Notes: a model not told the origin generated them from the letters alone. Positions 7,678 through 16,868 are shown, counted from the stretch's first letter. The stretch is DNA of 64,000 nucleotides from Verrucomicrobiia bacterium (GCA_030432565.1 JAUIGV010000003.1:1-64000), one strand, 5' to 3'. Numbers and translations are program-made.

Positions 7678-8385
7678 CTATTGGCCGAGGAGATCGAAAA
7701 GGTTGCCTCCCGAATGTCCGGAGGCTTCTCCATTTCCTGCGGCAGCCTCTGTGGCCTGCTCGAGACCAGGGTTGGTGTCATCAGCGGGGACCATCTCACC
7801 ATTGCCAATGGCGGTATCCAGATCATTCTCAAGCTGGCCGACGACGTCCTCCCACCAGGCATCGTGGTCGGCAGCGTCCTCAAGCAAGGCTTCTTGCTGC
7901 GAGGAATCCAGGAAAGAGGAGACGCTCTCCTCTAGGTTGGAGCCCGGATTTGCCACGGTGAGGGGCTGCCCATTTACCATTATGGCGGGGTGGGCTTGCT
8001 CGTGGTGAGCCACGATAAGAGGAAAAATGTCGCGCTCCTGTTCTTTTGTCAGGCCGTAGTTTCTGGAATATTTGTTGAGAGTCTTGCGGGCGTCCTGCCG
8101 GATGTTGGAGACGATGCGATTGACGCGGGCGAGATCTCCGGAGTCGAGATGCGCGGTGGTGGATTTTGGGAGGGAAAGCTTGGTGTTGTCCTCGCGTGAG
8201 GATTTGGTGCGGGCGCGTGAATTTTTGTCGCGGTTGCTGGATCCGGCGAAGTTCCCGGTTGCTTTCGGGCCGGTTTCAAAGGTGGTTTTGCTGCTTTCGT
8301 TTTCCCGGTCAAACGACGTCATGAAGACCAGTGATCCAGCCACCACGAAGAGGGTGACAGCGAGGATGAAGGAGGAACGGGACAT
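7678..8385 (-). CDS. Membrane-anchored protein of the ECF operon, unknown function
   Basis: 235 aa from the ATG at 8385 (MSRSSFILAVTLFVVAGSLV), giving an N-terminal membrane anchor or signal. A disordered Lys/Ser/Arg stretch (about 35-75) is followed by a helical domain (ARVNRIVSNIRQDARKTLNK ... LTKEQERDIFPLIVAHHEQA) reminiscent of Spy/ZraP-like LTxxQ helices, then an acidic tail. It is the last gene of the leftward operon after the sigma factor, the small TM protein and the Spy-like protein, so it is probably an envelope-stress effector or sensor. Function unknown. Confidence 0.6.
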   Translation of the reverse strand: MSRSSFILAVTLFVVAGSLVFMTSFDRENESSKTTFETGPKATGNFAGSSNRDKNSRARTKSSREDNTKLSLPKSTTAHLDSGDLARVNRIVSNIRQDARKTLNKYSRNYGLTKEQERDIFPLIVAHHEQAHPAIMVNGQPLTVANPGSNLEESVSSFLDSSQQEALLEDAADHDAWWEDVVGQLENDLDTAIGNGEMVPADDTNPGLEQATEAAAGNGEASGHSGGNLFDLLGQ

Positions 8386-8414
8386 GGTTTGGGTGCGTTT
8401 GGGCAAGCGGCAAG

Positions 8415-8840
8415 TCACCTTGCAGCTGGTGATTGAAACCTCAGATCAATGGCATGTTGCAAACTTTTTCGATCTTTTTTGATTTTTTTCTGCTGGTCAG
8501 GTTGCAGGTGTGGGAGGAGACGGTCGTGAAGAGCGAGGATGGCACGATAGTGGTCGGCGACGGTTTTTTCGCGGCTTTCCGCGATTTCAAGCGAGGTTGC
8601 TTTGACCTCTTCAAGAACCTTTTCGCGTTGCTGATCGGAGAGATCGAGGAGGCTCGCGAGGCGCTCCATGGTCTGGTTTTCCCAGGCATTGTTGTCATGA
8701 ATGGAGCGGATGACCGTGGGAGCCGTTGACTCCAGTCTTCCCTTCTTTTCGCCAATGAGGAAGCCCACGCCGGATCCGCAGAGGAAGATGACGAGGAGGG
8801 CGAAGAGGATGGTGAGGTAGTCGCGAAGTTTTGGTTTCAT
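8415..8840 (-). CDS. Periplasmic Spy/ZraP/CnrX-like helical protein
   Basis: A 141-aa protein with an N-terminal TM anchor (about 7-30, YLTILFALLVIFLCGSGVGF) and an all-helical periplasmic domain containing LDLSDQQREKVLEEVK and LHDRLLPHLQPDQQKKIKK. Both resemble the LTxxQ motifs of Spy/CpxP or the CnrX/ZraP metal-sensor fold. It overlaps the small TM gene upstream by 4 bp. As third gene of an ECF sigma operon it most likely acts as the extracytoplasmic sensor, as CnrX does for CnrH. I see no clear metal-binding cluster. Confidence 0.65.
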   Translation of the reverse strand: MKPKLRDYLTILFALLVIFLCGSGVGFLIGEKKGRLESTAPTVIRSIHDNNAWENQTMERLASLLDLSDQQREKVLEEVKATSLEIAESREKTVADHYRAILALHDRLLPHLQPDQQKKIKKDRKSLQHAIDLRFQSPAAR

Positions 8841-9112
8841 GGCGTCTCGGGAGCAGCGGGAGGTTCGGATGGGATGATGGGCTCCGGGGTCGGAGGGTCA
8901 TCGCGGAGAAGGAAGAAGATGAGGAAGATGACGGAGGCAAGAAGGGCGGCAAGCACCGACCATTTGCGCCAGGTGAGGGCGAGAAGGAGGGCGTGAACAC
9001 TTTCGCGCAGGGTCGTGACGCTGATTTGAGCGGTGGGCTCGGGCTGTTCATCACGAGGCTCCTTCTTCGCTGCATCAACGAGGCGTTTCCAGGGGTCGTT
9101 GTTGTCATTCAT
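8837..9112 (-). CDS. Small single-TM protein, putative anti-sigma factor
   Basis: 91 aa. The cytosolic N-terminus (about 1-50) is charged, one TM segment lies at about 52-68 (SVLAALLASVIFLIFFLL), and the short outside tail is Pro-rich (DDPPTPEPIIPSEPP). It starts 1 bp after the sigma stop and overlaps the next gene by ATGA, the usual arrangement of an anti-sigma factor. No HxxxCxxC zinc motif is present, so the assignment rests on position and topology. Confidence 0.6.
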   Translation of the reverse strand: MNDNNDPWKRLVDAAKKEPRDEQPEPTAQISVTTLRESVHALLLALTWRKWSVLAALLASVIFLIFFLLRDDPPTPEPIIPSEPPAAPETP

Positions 9113-9113
9113 A

Positions 9114-9695
9114 CTACTGATCTGGTTCGAGCTTTTTGAGCTGTTCGCTGAGTTTCCGTCGGGCCCGCATGGCGGTGACCTTGACTTTGGAGCCTCCCCA
9201 GCCGGTCAGATCGCAGACATCCTGCACGCTCTTTTCCTCGAGGTCGAGCAGCCGGATGACGATTTGCTCGCGGGGTTTGAGGGTGGAGATGAGTTGGTCG
9301 AGGAGGTCCTGCATGGCGGCGAGGCTTTCTTTGTGGTCACCGGATTGGCCGGCGAGATTTTTTTCAAGGATTTCGGCCCGGGTTTCGCCAAGGTCGGAGT
9401 AGGTCACGAGAGGCCGGGCCTTTTGGCGGCGAAGCCAGTCGTAGCAGGTGTTGATGGTGAGACGTGAAACCCAGTGGGCGAAGGGTTGCTTGCCGGCGAA
9501 TTGATCGAGTTTGAGAAAGATTTTGGTAAAGGCTTCCTGCGCGAGGTCATCGTGATCGATGGTGCGGCGGACCTGGTTGCGGATGATCTTTGAGACGAGC
9601 GGATTGAGCAGATGGACCAACTGGCGCCAGGCCTCTTCGTCGCCGACCCGAACGCGTGAGAGCAATTCGGAAGAGACCGCGATCGAATCATCCAT
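9114..9695 (-). CDS. ECF sigma-70 factor
   Basis: A 193-aa protein with both conserved sigma regions. Region 2 is at about 25-95 (DHDDLAQEAFTKIFLKLDQF, then FAHWVSRLTINTCYDWLRRQ). Region 4 is at about 130-185 (LKPREQIVIRLLDLEEKSVQ and SKVKVTAMRARRKL). It directs RNA polymerase to extracytoplasmic-stress promoters. It is first in a tight leftward operon with a small TM protein, a Spy/CnrX-like protein and another membrane-anchored protein, so it probably responds to an envelope or metal signal and regulates its own operon. Confidence 0.9.
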   Translation of the reverse strand: MDDSIAVSSELLSRVRVGDEEAWRQLVHLLNPLVSKIIRNQVRRTIDHDDLAQEAFTKIFLKLDQFAGKQPFAHWVSRLTINTCYDWLRRQKARPLVTYSDLGETRAEILEKNLAGQSGDHKESLAAMQDLLDQLISTLKPREQIVIRLLDLEEKSVQDVCDLTGWGGSKVKVTAMRARRKLSEQLKKLEPDQ

Positions 9696-9748
9696 ATGAG
9701 ATATGACGTAGCGGAGCGGGCCCCGGTTACCTTGAAATCCGGCAAAGG

Positions 9749-10570
9749 CTAGCGGCGCAATGACCAGTAGTTTGCTTCCGAAGCGCCAATCCTCACGATA
9801 AATCCGCCCTGCTGGTTGAGGATGATCTTGAGCGATTGTTGGTTTCCGCCCGAGGGTTTGAGGACGAGTTTATCACTAGCCAGCTCCCAGCTTCCATTTT
9901 CGGTTTCAGCGGGAGTATCGCTGTCCTTGGGGGATGACCAATGTTTCTCCTGTGTGTATTTGCCGGATTTTTCGAACATGAGAATGTAGAATGCGCCTTC
10001 CTCAAGATCGCGATAAAGGTATTTGTTTCCCGCGAGGCTTTTGAAGTTTCCACTTCCTTTAAGCTTGCGAAGCTCCTCGGTCATTTCGTTTTGAAGAGCC
10101 TTCCAGTAATCAGCCTCGCTGACTGTGCTCAGGGATTTTTTTGAAACACGCGTCCCGGAGTTTGCTGCTTTAAGGTGGCAGTGTTCTGCGAGCGCCAGGC
10201 TGATCAGTTTTTCGTTCTCCGCCAGATTAAGTTTGTTGATTTGCTCGATGCCGTGGGCGCGCAAATTGTCGTCCTGGGATTTGAAGAAAAATCCGATGAT
10301 GGTGATGACCACTAAAAATCCCAGGCCGAGAAGAAGGAGGCCGACGCAGCCGCTCTTGCTTTTTTTCTGAGGAAGCATGACTTGCGGGGGTGCTGTGAGA
10401 GGCGCTAATTGGCGGGTTGCGAGGGATGCTGCGGCAACCCATTCCGACCCTCCTTCGGGGCAAATCAATTCCTCACCCATGATCTGCTGCGCGGAGAGCA
10501 TCTGACGGATTTGCTCTTCATCGTAAGGGCCATGATTCTCGCTGTTTCTGTGGAGGAAATACTTCGCCAT
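9749..10570 (-). CDS. GYF_2-domain membrane protein
   Basis: 273 aa. Residues 1-48 are a GYF_2 domain (KYFLHRNSENHGPYDEEQIR ... SEWVAAASL), which in bacteria usually marks a cytosolic binding module of membrane proteins. A basic segment and one TM follow (about 76-93, GCVGLLLLGLGFLVVITIIG). The outer ~170 residues end in a small beta-rich domain (FYILMFEKSGKYTQEKHW, SWELASDKLVLKPSGG) resembling a lipocalin-like stress domain. No neighbour suggests a partner. Confidence 0.75.
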   Translation of the reverse strand: MAKYFLHRNSENHGPYDEEQIRQMLSAQQIMGEELICPEGGSEWVAAASLATRQLAPLTAPPQVMLPQKKSKSGCVGLLLLGLGFLVVITIIGFFFKSQDDNLRAHGIEQINKLNLAENEKLISLALAEHCHLKAANSGTRVSKKSLSTVSEADYWKALQNEMTEELRKLKGSGNFKSLAGNKYLYRDLEEGAFYILMFEKSGKYTQEKHWSSPKDSDTPAETENGSWELASDKLVLKPSGGNQQSLKIILNQQGGFIVRIGASEANYWSLRR

Positions 10571-10713
10571 GGAGGATCACTAGAGGAAAGGGATGGGCTT
10601 TGCCAGTTTCGAGTCCCTCGTTGGTTTGCTCTGAATCCACTTCGGAGTAAGGCCCTTCAGGCTGGATTGATTTGCCTCGAGAGAGCATACCTGTGATTGG
10701 TTGAATCAATCTG

Positions 10714-10750
10714 AAAAAAGAACCCCGCCTCTTTGGGAAGAGACGGGGCT
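10714..10750 (-). terminator. Rho-independent terminator of the secretion cluster
   Basis: CCCCGCCTCTT and AAGAGACGGGG pair almost perfectly around a short GGG loop between 10723 and 10747. Read leftward, the hairpin is followed by TTCTTTTTTC. It lies downstream of the 10782-12293 gene. Confidence 0.7.
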
Positions 10751-10781
10751 TTGGATTGGCCTGGAAAGTCTTTTGTTGGAT

Positions 10782-12293
10782 CTAGCGAGGGACCACTTCC
10801 TGAATTCGATAAAAGGCCTTGCTGTCGATCGATGAGTCGGCGAATCCATCGACAAAAGTGAGGGTGGTTCCGGTCGCGGTTTGTTCCAATTCGAGCGGGG
10901 TGAATGGTTCACTGAGGTCGAATGTCACTGCGATGTCGTATGACCGGCCCGGGGTGAGATCAACGGCTTCGATTTGAAAACCGGTGCCTTCGAGATAAAG
11001 CGCCGATGCGATTGACGGGTTTCCGATGCTGCCGAGTTGCGCTTCGCCAATCACCTGGATTCCAGGAGCGGTTCCGGTGGCATTACCAGCGATGTCGAAC
11101 CACATTTGGGGATTAAAAGTGATTCCTTCGACCAGGGCCGTTTCCCAGAGATAGACTCTGAAGGTTAGAGGGGTGGAAATATTTCGAAGCGAGGCTTCAC
11201 CGGCGAGATTAAACTGAACCCGGTAGGTTCCTGCGCCTGAAGTGGTGGCGAGATCCTCAGAAAAATCATCAAGGTTGCTCCGGATGGCAGCTTGCCAGGC
11301 GCCTCCATCGTCCGTGGCGTAGGTGTTGATCTGTGGAATGACGAATTCAGCGATGGAGAAAGTTGCTCCGGGACCAGGGGTGATGGTGACTTCGAGATAG
11401 CTGAATTCATCGAATCCCAGACTGCTTACCCTCCCCGGCCACACTGCTGCCCGGTTTCCAAAGTTCTCGTGGCCGATGCGCAGGGCTTCCACGCTGCCGA
11501 TTTCTGGTGCCAGAGTGACCAGAGTGGGAGCGACTGCCGTGGTATTTGCGGGAAGGCCACCGGCTTCGGGCTTGGGTTCCGGGAAGATTTCAACAAGCGG
11601 GTTTCTCGCGATCGGGGCAATTTCGGTGGTGTCGGTAACAATGCCTTCGAAGGTTGCGCCTCCGGTGGCCATATCGATCCAAGTAAAAGGATTGTATCCG
11701 GCAACTTCGCTCTCTTCCCAAATGTAGAGTCGGAATTCCACCGCGCCTGAAAAATTCTGGAGATCGGTAGCTTCGCTCAGGTCGAAAGTGAAGTTGAGAT
11801 TGTTGGAGGCAACGCGATCAGTTGGGAGCGAGGTGGCCGAGGCGAGATCGGACTGGAAGTTGTCGAGACTACTGCGCAGTCTGAGTTGTAAGGTGCTTAG
11901 GACAACCTCCTCCTCGGGAGTTCCCGGGTTGAGGGTCTCACGTTCAAAACCGTAGGTGTTCATCACGTAGCTGAAGGAGTCGAAATCAACAGCGGCATCA
12001 GAAGGGACCTCCAGAGTGAAGGAAGTGTAAGCGGCCGGATCGAGCTCGGTGGAATCTGCAGAGCCGGGCCAGACCGCGCCGGCGTTCCCGTTGTTTCCCG
12101 AATTGGCCCTGGAGGCGATCGCCTGAAGAAATTCCGGAACGGATACTTCGGCGACCGGACTCGTCAGGGTATTGGCGTATTGAGCGCCTCCCGGATTGGC
12201 TTCGGGAACCGGGCGCCAGGATGCGAGGATATCGGCGTGGGCTTGCGAGCCTACTAGAGCCGCTGCGAGGATTAGGGTCGTGGTTGTTTTCAT
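10782..12293 (-). CDS. Secreted protein with two tandem copies of a shared domain
   Basis: 503 aa with a signal peptide (MKTTTTLILAAALVGSQAHA). Two related halves follow. Each has an AVWPG motif (in NAGAVWPGSAD and NRAAVWPGRVS), then a FTLEV/LEVTI strand, a NTY segment, an (R)SxLDxFxxDLA motif (RSSLDNFQSDLA and RSNLDDFSEDLA) and an FRxYxWE motif (FRLYIWEE and FRVYLWET). The same domain occurs once in the PEP-CTERM protein at 15561-16238. The C-terminal ~90 residues are the beta tail common in this genome (SKAFYRIQEVVPR). It is 20 bp downstream of the CotH gene and probably cotranscribed. No enzyme motif seen. Confidence 0.75.
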   Translation of the reverse strand: MKTTTTLILAAALVGSQAHADILASWRPVPEANPGGAQYANTLTSPVAEVSVPEFLQAIASRANSGNNGNAGAVWPGSADSTELDPAAYTSFTLEVPSDAAVDFDSFSYVMNTYGFERETLNPGTPEEEVVLSTLQLRLRSSLDNFQSDLASATSLPTDRVASNNLNFTFDLSEATDLQNFSGAVEFRLYIWEESEVAGYNPFTWIDMATGGATFEGIVTDTTEIAPIARNPLVEIFPEPKPEAGGLPANTTAVAPTLVTLAPEIGSVEALRIGHENFGNRAAVWPGRVSSLGFDEFSYLEVTITPGPGATFSIAEFVIPQINTYATDDGGAWQAAIRSNLDDFSEDLATTSGAGTYRVQFNLAGEASLRNISTPLTFRVYLWETALVEGITFNPQMWFDIAGNATGTAPGIQVIGEAQLGSIGNPSIASALYLEGTGFQIEAVDLTPGRSYDIAVTFDLSEPFTPLELEQTATGTTLTFVDGFADSSIDSKAFYRIQEVVPR

Positions 12294-12313
12294 GGAATGA
12301 ATAGGTTGTTTTT

Positions 12314-15300
12314 TTAGCGGAGACGGACGAGCACGCGGGCAAAAAGCCGGTTCAGTCCCGGAACGGAATAAGTCATGGTTTCAGTTCCGTCCGGATGGGT
12401 GATCAAAGAGACCGGAGGGGTGTCAATGGTCTCCCAGCTTTGTCCGGCAAGGTCGCCAGAGATTTGCAAGAAGACTTCGGCGGAGTTTGTGACACGGGTG
12501 ATTGAAAGGAGGGTGGTATTGCCCGTTCCCGTTTCAAATTCAATTGAGTTGGTTCCGATGGCATACTCGACCAGGTTGCTGACTCCGTTGCCATTGTCGT
12601 CGCCATCGGGATCTCCGGGGAACGTCGTACTTTCCACGCGGCCGGGAGAGCCGCCGGGCTCAGCGCTGGCTCTCCAGCTGGCTGGTTCGCCGGGAGGGAG
12701 GGCCGGGTCGATTAAGGTAAGCGATCTGCCCTCACCGTCGGCAGCGGTGGGCCAGGGAGCGGCGTCGTTGTAGGTGAAGGACAGCAAGATCCGGCGGTCA
12801 CGGTCCTCGATGGTGAGGGTTTCACCGTCGTTATCGAGGTTGCCTTGATACTCGCCGGCAATGGTGATGCCGGAAAGATCACCATAGCGCGCTTCGAATG
12901 CGGGCAGATTCTCCACGAGGATGATGCTTTCGCCGGGAGAGAGTGTGGTGTCGCCAAAGGTGAAGGTGAGGCCCCGGGTGAAAGTGGCATCTTTCAGGTT
13001 GATGCTGGCTTCGCCGGGATTGGTGAGTTCAAGAAACTCAAAGTCGTTGCGTTGATAGCCTGCTGTTTCCTCTGCCGGGCTTGGTGGCCCGGGACGATAG
13101 TGGATTTCGGAGATAACGATGACGGGGGTCCGGTCGACGAGATAGCGGGCTGTTCGGAGAGCTCCCCATTGCCTTGACGGTCTGCGGCTGCGGGCTTTGA
13201 TCCAGCTCGAATTGTCCAGGGTGAGGGGTCCATCGTAGAGAGTCGAGGTGTCGCTTTCGGCCGGGTCTGTGCCATCGAGCGTGTAATAAATCGGAAAGGC
13301 TGATGAAGTTGAAAGAGTGAGCGGGGTGCCGGCGGGAACGGGGCCGGCAGGAATTGAGACCACCGGAGGAGCGTCAAATTGGGTATCCATCCAGAGCAGG
13401 CGACTTGTGAGGAAGTCGGTGAGGTCATCGACTTCGGCCTGATAGGTCAGGCGATCACGGAAGCCCGGGGCGTTGGCATAAGTGTTCACGCCGAGGGTGG
13501 GCCAACGTTCGAATTCGCGGTCGGTTGCTTCTTCGCTTAGGACGCCCGCAAGGTCATTGATCCCTCCCATGAAAGTCGGGATGTCCCACTGGTTTTCGCG
13601 GAGTTGGAAGTAGCGATCCCAATAGGCCAGCTCGAAGGCGGGGTCGCGGAACATTTCCTGGTACCAGTAGTAGGGTGGGAGAAAACGATTGGGGTCGACA
13701 TCCTCATAGTGCCATCCGTCGGGAAACTGGGCGCGGTTGAAGCTGGCGTTCCCAAGCCCAAGGTTGAAGTCCCAGCCGGGACCGGCCTTGAGGAGGCCAT
13801 TGCGGCCCTTGTGGAAGTAGGTGCTCAAGCGGTAGCCATCGGCATTGCGCATTCCCTCGGTCAGCAGGTGTTGATCGATGAATGAGTCTTCGTCGATAAA
13901 GGCCCGGAACCCCACTTCGGGGTCGGCAAAGTCCGGACCATGAAGTGCGTCCTCAAAGTCATTGAGGTAGTCGCGCATGTAGTTGATCTGGGCGGTGTTG
14001 GGAGCATCGGGCTCGTGGAAAAGAAGCTGAACCCTTTCGATGTTTGTGGTGATCGAGCGGTCGCCGGATCCCACGCGGTCTTTGCGGAGAATGTATCCGC
14101 CACTAATGTCAGGTTCTTCGGTGTCGGCGGGATCGAGCTTGGATAGGTCAAGGCGCTCGTTGGAGATCTTGATCCGTTCCACAAGAAGATAGATGCCCTG
14201 ATAGTGTTCCATGCCGACTGAGCCGCCGTCGGGGTTGAAGAAGAGTTCGAAGTGGCGCGTGCGCGGGCTGTAGTCGCCCATCCGGGCCCCCTGACCGTAG
14301 GCAATCTGATTGCGCATCATGGACTTGTCGGACCACGGTGCGTTCAGAACCCAGTCGGACTCGGCAGGAAGACCGAAGAGGGAAACGTCGTAGTCGTTCC
14401 CCTTATCGTCCCAGGTTTCAAAGCGGTATTGTTTTTTGGGAAACAACCATGCCGAACTGGAACCCCGGACGCGCATCCCCGAGCCGCCGACGAAGTCGGG
14501 AGCATCGAGCGGAGTGGCCCGCCCGCTTGTTTCATCGATGTCGATGAAGGTGCTGAAAGCCTCCGAGAAGAAGCTGGTACCACCGAGGGTGTCGATGTCT
14601 GTTCCGAAGGAATCAATGATGACAATGGGAAGATTGGAGGAGAAGCTGGCGAGGTCTGATTGGAGCTTGATGAACCGGCGGGCAACGACGTCCGATGAGT
14701 GATAGCGTCCGGATGGGTCGAAGGCTGCCGCCTTGATTTGAGTGGCATTCAAGAGGCGGAGCGTCCTTGTCCAAACGGGGGATGAGGGGCCGGGCTCTGA
14801 ACCGTCTGTTGTGAATCGGATCACTGATCCAGCCGGAGAATTTGGTGCCAAGCTGAGATTCAAGCTCGGCCTGGAAGTGAGAATCTGGCTTGCTTCCGAA
14901 AATACCGGAGGTTGCAGGACGAGACCGATCGAGCTTGTGTTTTCAGCGCCGGGAGTTGGCGTGGAAAAGAAGCCAGCTGTTTGTTCCTGGCCCTGGAAAC
15001 CGTAGGATACGTCATCGATTTGCGGAGGGAAACCGGGTTCGAAAGCGGAGGCAAGGGTCACGCCATCCGGGGCGACCAAGGCGAGATATTCGCCCGATCC
15101 GGAGAGCGAGAAATTGGTGTGGAAGGGACTTCCCGAAGAGAGGCGATTCTTACCCGAGGCAAAAACCAGAAGGTATTCCTGGGGTGCGAGGGTGATCGAG
15201 GGGAAGGTCCAGCGGGTGGGGTTCCCAGGATCATCGGTGAGATGCCAGCCTGCGAGATCAATGGGTTCCGCGGATGCGTTTAGGATTTCGATCCAGTCGG

Positions 15301-15451
15301 AAGTGTCCCCATCTTCATCCTCCAGCCCGGAGTCATTGCGAGCGATGAACTCCGAAATGACCGGGCCGCCCAAGAGGATGTCCTCCCCGTGGGCGTGGAG
15401 ACACATGAGCAATGAGGCGAGTCCGCTGAAGATTTTTTTCAAAGGTGTCAT
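12314..15451 (-). CDS. Giant secreted CotH-kinase protein with lamin-tail and chitobiase-C-like domains
   Basis: 1045 aa with a signal peptide (ends HAHGED). Domain order: lamin-tail (about 28-165, VISEFIARNDSG, SDWIEILNASAEPIDLAGWH); chitobiase/hexosaminidase C-terminal-like (about 178-250, VIRFTTDGSEPGP); CotH kinase-like (about 300-640, MRVRGSSSAWLFPKKQYRFE, GIYLLVERIKI, GWDFNLGLGN, the last resembling the metal-binding DFN motif); a second chitobiase-like domain (about 690-765, IYYTLDGTDP); a second lamin-tail (about 770-935, VISEIHYRPGPP, FEFLELTNPG); and a C-terminal DPDGDDNGNGVSNLVEYAIG segment. CotH proteins can phosphorylate secreted proteins; substrates here are unknown, but the flanking shared-domain proteins are candidates. 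Confidence 0.88.
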   Translation of the reverse strand: MTPLKKIFSGLASLLMCLHAHGEDILLGGPVISEFIARNDSGLEDEDGDTSDWIEILNASAEPIDLAGWHLTDDPGNPTRWTFPSITLAPQEYLLVFASGKNRLSSGSPFHTNFSLSGSGEYLALVAPDGVTLASAFEPGFPPQIDDVSYGFQGQEQTAGFFSTPTPGAENTSSIGLVLQPPVFSEASQILTSRPSLNLSLAPNSPAGSVIRFTTDGSEPGPSSPVWTRTLRLLNATQIKAAAFDPSGRYHSSDVVARRFIKLQSDLASFSSNLPIVIIDSFGTDIDTLGGTSFFSEAFSTFIDIDETSGRATPLDAPDFVGGSGMRVRGSSSAWLFPKKQYRFETWDDKGNDYDVSLFGLPAESDWVLNAPWSDKSMMRNQIAYGQGARMGDYSPRTRHFELFFNPDGGSVGMEHYQGIYLLVERIKISNERLDLSKLDPADTEEPDISGGYILRKDRVGSGDRSITTNIERVQLLFHEPDAPNTAQINYMRDYLNDFEDALHGPDFADPEVGFRAFIDEDSFIDQHLLTEGMRNADGYRLSTYFHKGRNGLLKAGPGWDFNLGLGNASFNRAQFPDGWHYEDVDPNRFLPPYYWYQEMFRDPAFELAYWDRYFQLRENQWDIPTFMGGINDLAGVLSEEATDREFERWPTLGVNTYANAPGFRDRLTYQAEVDDLTDFLTSRLLWMDTQFDAPPVVSIPAGPVPAGTPLTLSTSSAFPIYYTLDGTDPAESDTSTLYDGPLTLDNSSWIKARSRRPSRQWGALRTARYLVDRTPVIVISEIHYRPGPPSPAEETAGYQRNDFEFLELTNPGEASINLKDATFTRGLTFTFGDTTLSPGESIILVENLPAFEARYGDLSGITIAGEYQGNLDNDGETLTIEDRDRRILLSFTYNDAAPWPTAADGEGRSLTLIDPALPPGEPASWRASAEPGGSPGRVESTTFPGDPDGDDNGNGVSNLVEYAIGTNSIEFETGTGNTTLLSITRVTNSAEVFLQISGDLAGQSWETIDTPPVSLITHPDGTETMTYSVPGLNRLFARVLVRLR

Positions 15452-15508
15452 TTGAGGAAGCGTGGGAGCGCTGTTTCAGCGGGAGTTAGAAAGATGCGGG
15501 CAAAAGAA

Positions 15509-15530
15509 AGCCCGGCCGTTGGCTCGGGCT
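15509..15530 (-). terminator. Terminator after the PEP-CTERM gene
   Basis: AGCCCG (15509-15514) and CGGGCT (15525-15530) form the arms; read leftward they are followed by TTTCTTTTG. It separates the PEP-CTERM gene from the CotH gene, so these may be separate transcripts. Confidence 0.6.
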
Positions 15531-15560
15531 GTGAAGTCCTGAATCGTGGGCAGGGTCAAA

Positions 15561-16238
15561 TTAGCGTCGCCGCCGGACGGTGAGAGCGAGACCGGCCAGC
15601 GCAGAGAGCAAGGCAGTCGATGGCTCGGGGATGGGTGCCACGTCTCCGTTCACGATAAGACCGAGGCTGGGGTCGGTGTTGCTGCCTTGCAGATCGAACC
15701 AGCGGTTGCCTGCGGTTGGGGTGGAGGCGTAGATGCGAATTTCAGTAGGTCCGGTGAGATCGGTAAGGCTTGAGACATTGAAGTCTACCCGCGCGGCACC
15801 TTCAAAGCTGGATGAGGTATCAAGGTCAGCGGCGAAACCATCAATGCTGCTGCGAATGAAGAAAGTGTATCCTCCGGTGCCTGCAAAACCGTAGGATTGG
15901 TAATCGTAGGTGATGTTGTCGAGGCTCATCATGAACCCGGCATCTGGCGTGAGTGTAAAGGTCGTGTAGTCGCCCACGCTGATCTCGGTGGTTTCCGGAG
16001 TGGCAGTGCCGGACCAAACGGCTCCCGGATTTCCGGCCACTTCGATTGCGCCCACCCGGTCGAGAGGCGTGACCGTAAGGTTGGGGGCAACCTCGTCGGC
16101 TGGTGGAAGGTCAACGGAGCTGTCATAGTTCTCGCCGGCGGGTAGTGCCGTGGAAACGGGGGTCCATCGGGCGAGCAGGGCGGCGTGGCCCAGAGAGAGA
16201 GAGGATGCAAAAATCAGAATTGTTCTTGAGGTCTTCAT
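15561..16238 (-). CDS. PEP-CTERM protein with the shared domain of its cluster
   Basis: 225 aa from the ATG at 16238 (MKTSRTILIFASSLSLGHAA), chosen because an upstream start at 16265 would lengthen the signal peptide awkwardly. The body has the same AVW(S/P)G, FTLTP, RSSIDGFAADLDTSSS and IRIYAS motifs as the repeats in the 10782-12293 protein. The C-terminus is a full PEP-CTERM signal: IPEPSTALLSALAGLALTV followed by RRRR. Such proteins are sorted by exosortase, which is not in this window. It is probably displayed on or released from the cell surface. Confidence 0.88.
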   Translation of the reverse strand: MKTSRTILIFASSLSLGHAALLARWTPVSTALPAGENYDSSVDLPPADEVAPNLTVTPLDRVGAIEVAGNPGAVWSGTATPETTEISVGDYTTFTLTPDAGFMMSLDNITYDYQSYGFAGTGGYTFFIRSSIDGFAADLDTSSSFEGAARVDFNVSSLTDLTGPTEIRIYASTPTAGNRWFDLQGSNTDPSLGLIVNGDVAPIPEPSTALLSALAGLALTVRRRR

Positions 16239-16868
16239 GGCTTCAAGAAGGGGAGCAAGGAGCAAGCCAAGATAATCTGTTAGAGCAAGAAGGTGATACG
16301 AAATAGTGTGTATGACACATTTCCGGATCCCAGGGGAATTCGCAAAAGAGATGGTTTTAAAAACTGATAATCAATTGGTTGTGATTAATTTTTGTCGTAT
16401 TGTGGTCGTGATCGGAGCCGGCTTGAGAGACCTCCTATGAATAGAGTTATGAAAGAGAGTGAACGGGACTGGTGGTTTTGATGACGCCTTTTGATCCCGA
16501 GGGTTCAAGGAAGGTCACTCCCGGGTATAACGTGATCTTAGCGAAAGTTTAAGAGAGGCGCTGCTGAGGCCTTTCATGCCGCGGTGGGCGAAGCGATGGA
16601 GGTCTCTTTGTGACACCGGGACAGTCTTCCTGGTGACGCGATCATGGAGAGAGAAGCTCTATTCGTTGTGGAGAAGTGTGGTGTCTTCGTTGGAATCAAA
16701 AACGGCGGGGAGTCTGTCTGACTCCAATGAGCCCGGTGCTTCGGCGAGGCACTGTTTGCGACGGTGGGTCCCGGAGAAGTCGTTGAGCGTGAGCCATTCC
16801 CTGACCCCGAAGAAGGCATCAATCAAGATTTCGGAAAAGAGGAAAACGAAAGTGAGGAAAAAAGAACA
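16239..16868. other. 630-bp region without a confident gene
   Basis: Between the PEP-CTERM start and the HD-domain stop I find no convincing gene. Positions 16300-16560 have many stops in all frames and lower GC, so may hold promoters. On the minus strand an open stretch continues in frame past the HD gene's TGA for about 70 codons (ending near 16666; includes EILIDAFFGVREWLTLNDFS and a DSNEDTTLLHNE end) with protein-like composition but no good start codon. A plus-strand frame at 16576-16977 overlaps the HD gene and is probably antisense noise. Confidence 0.5.
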
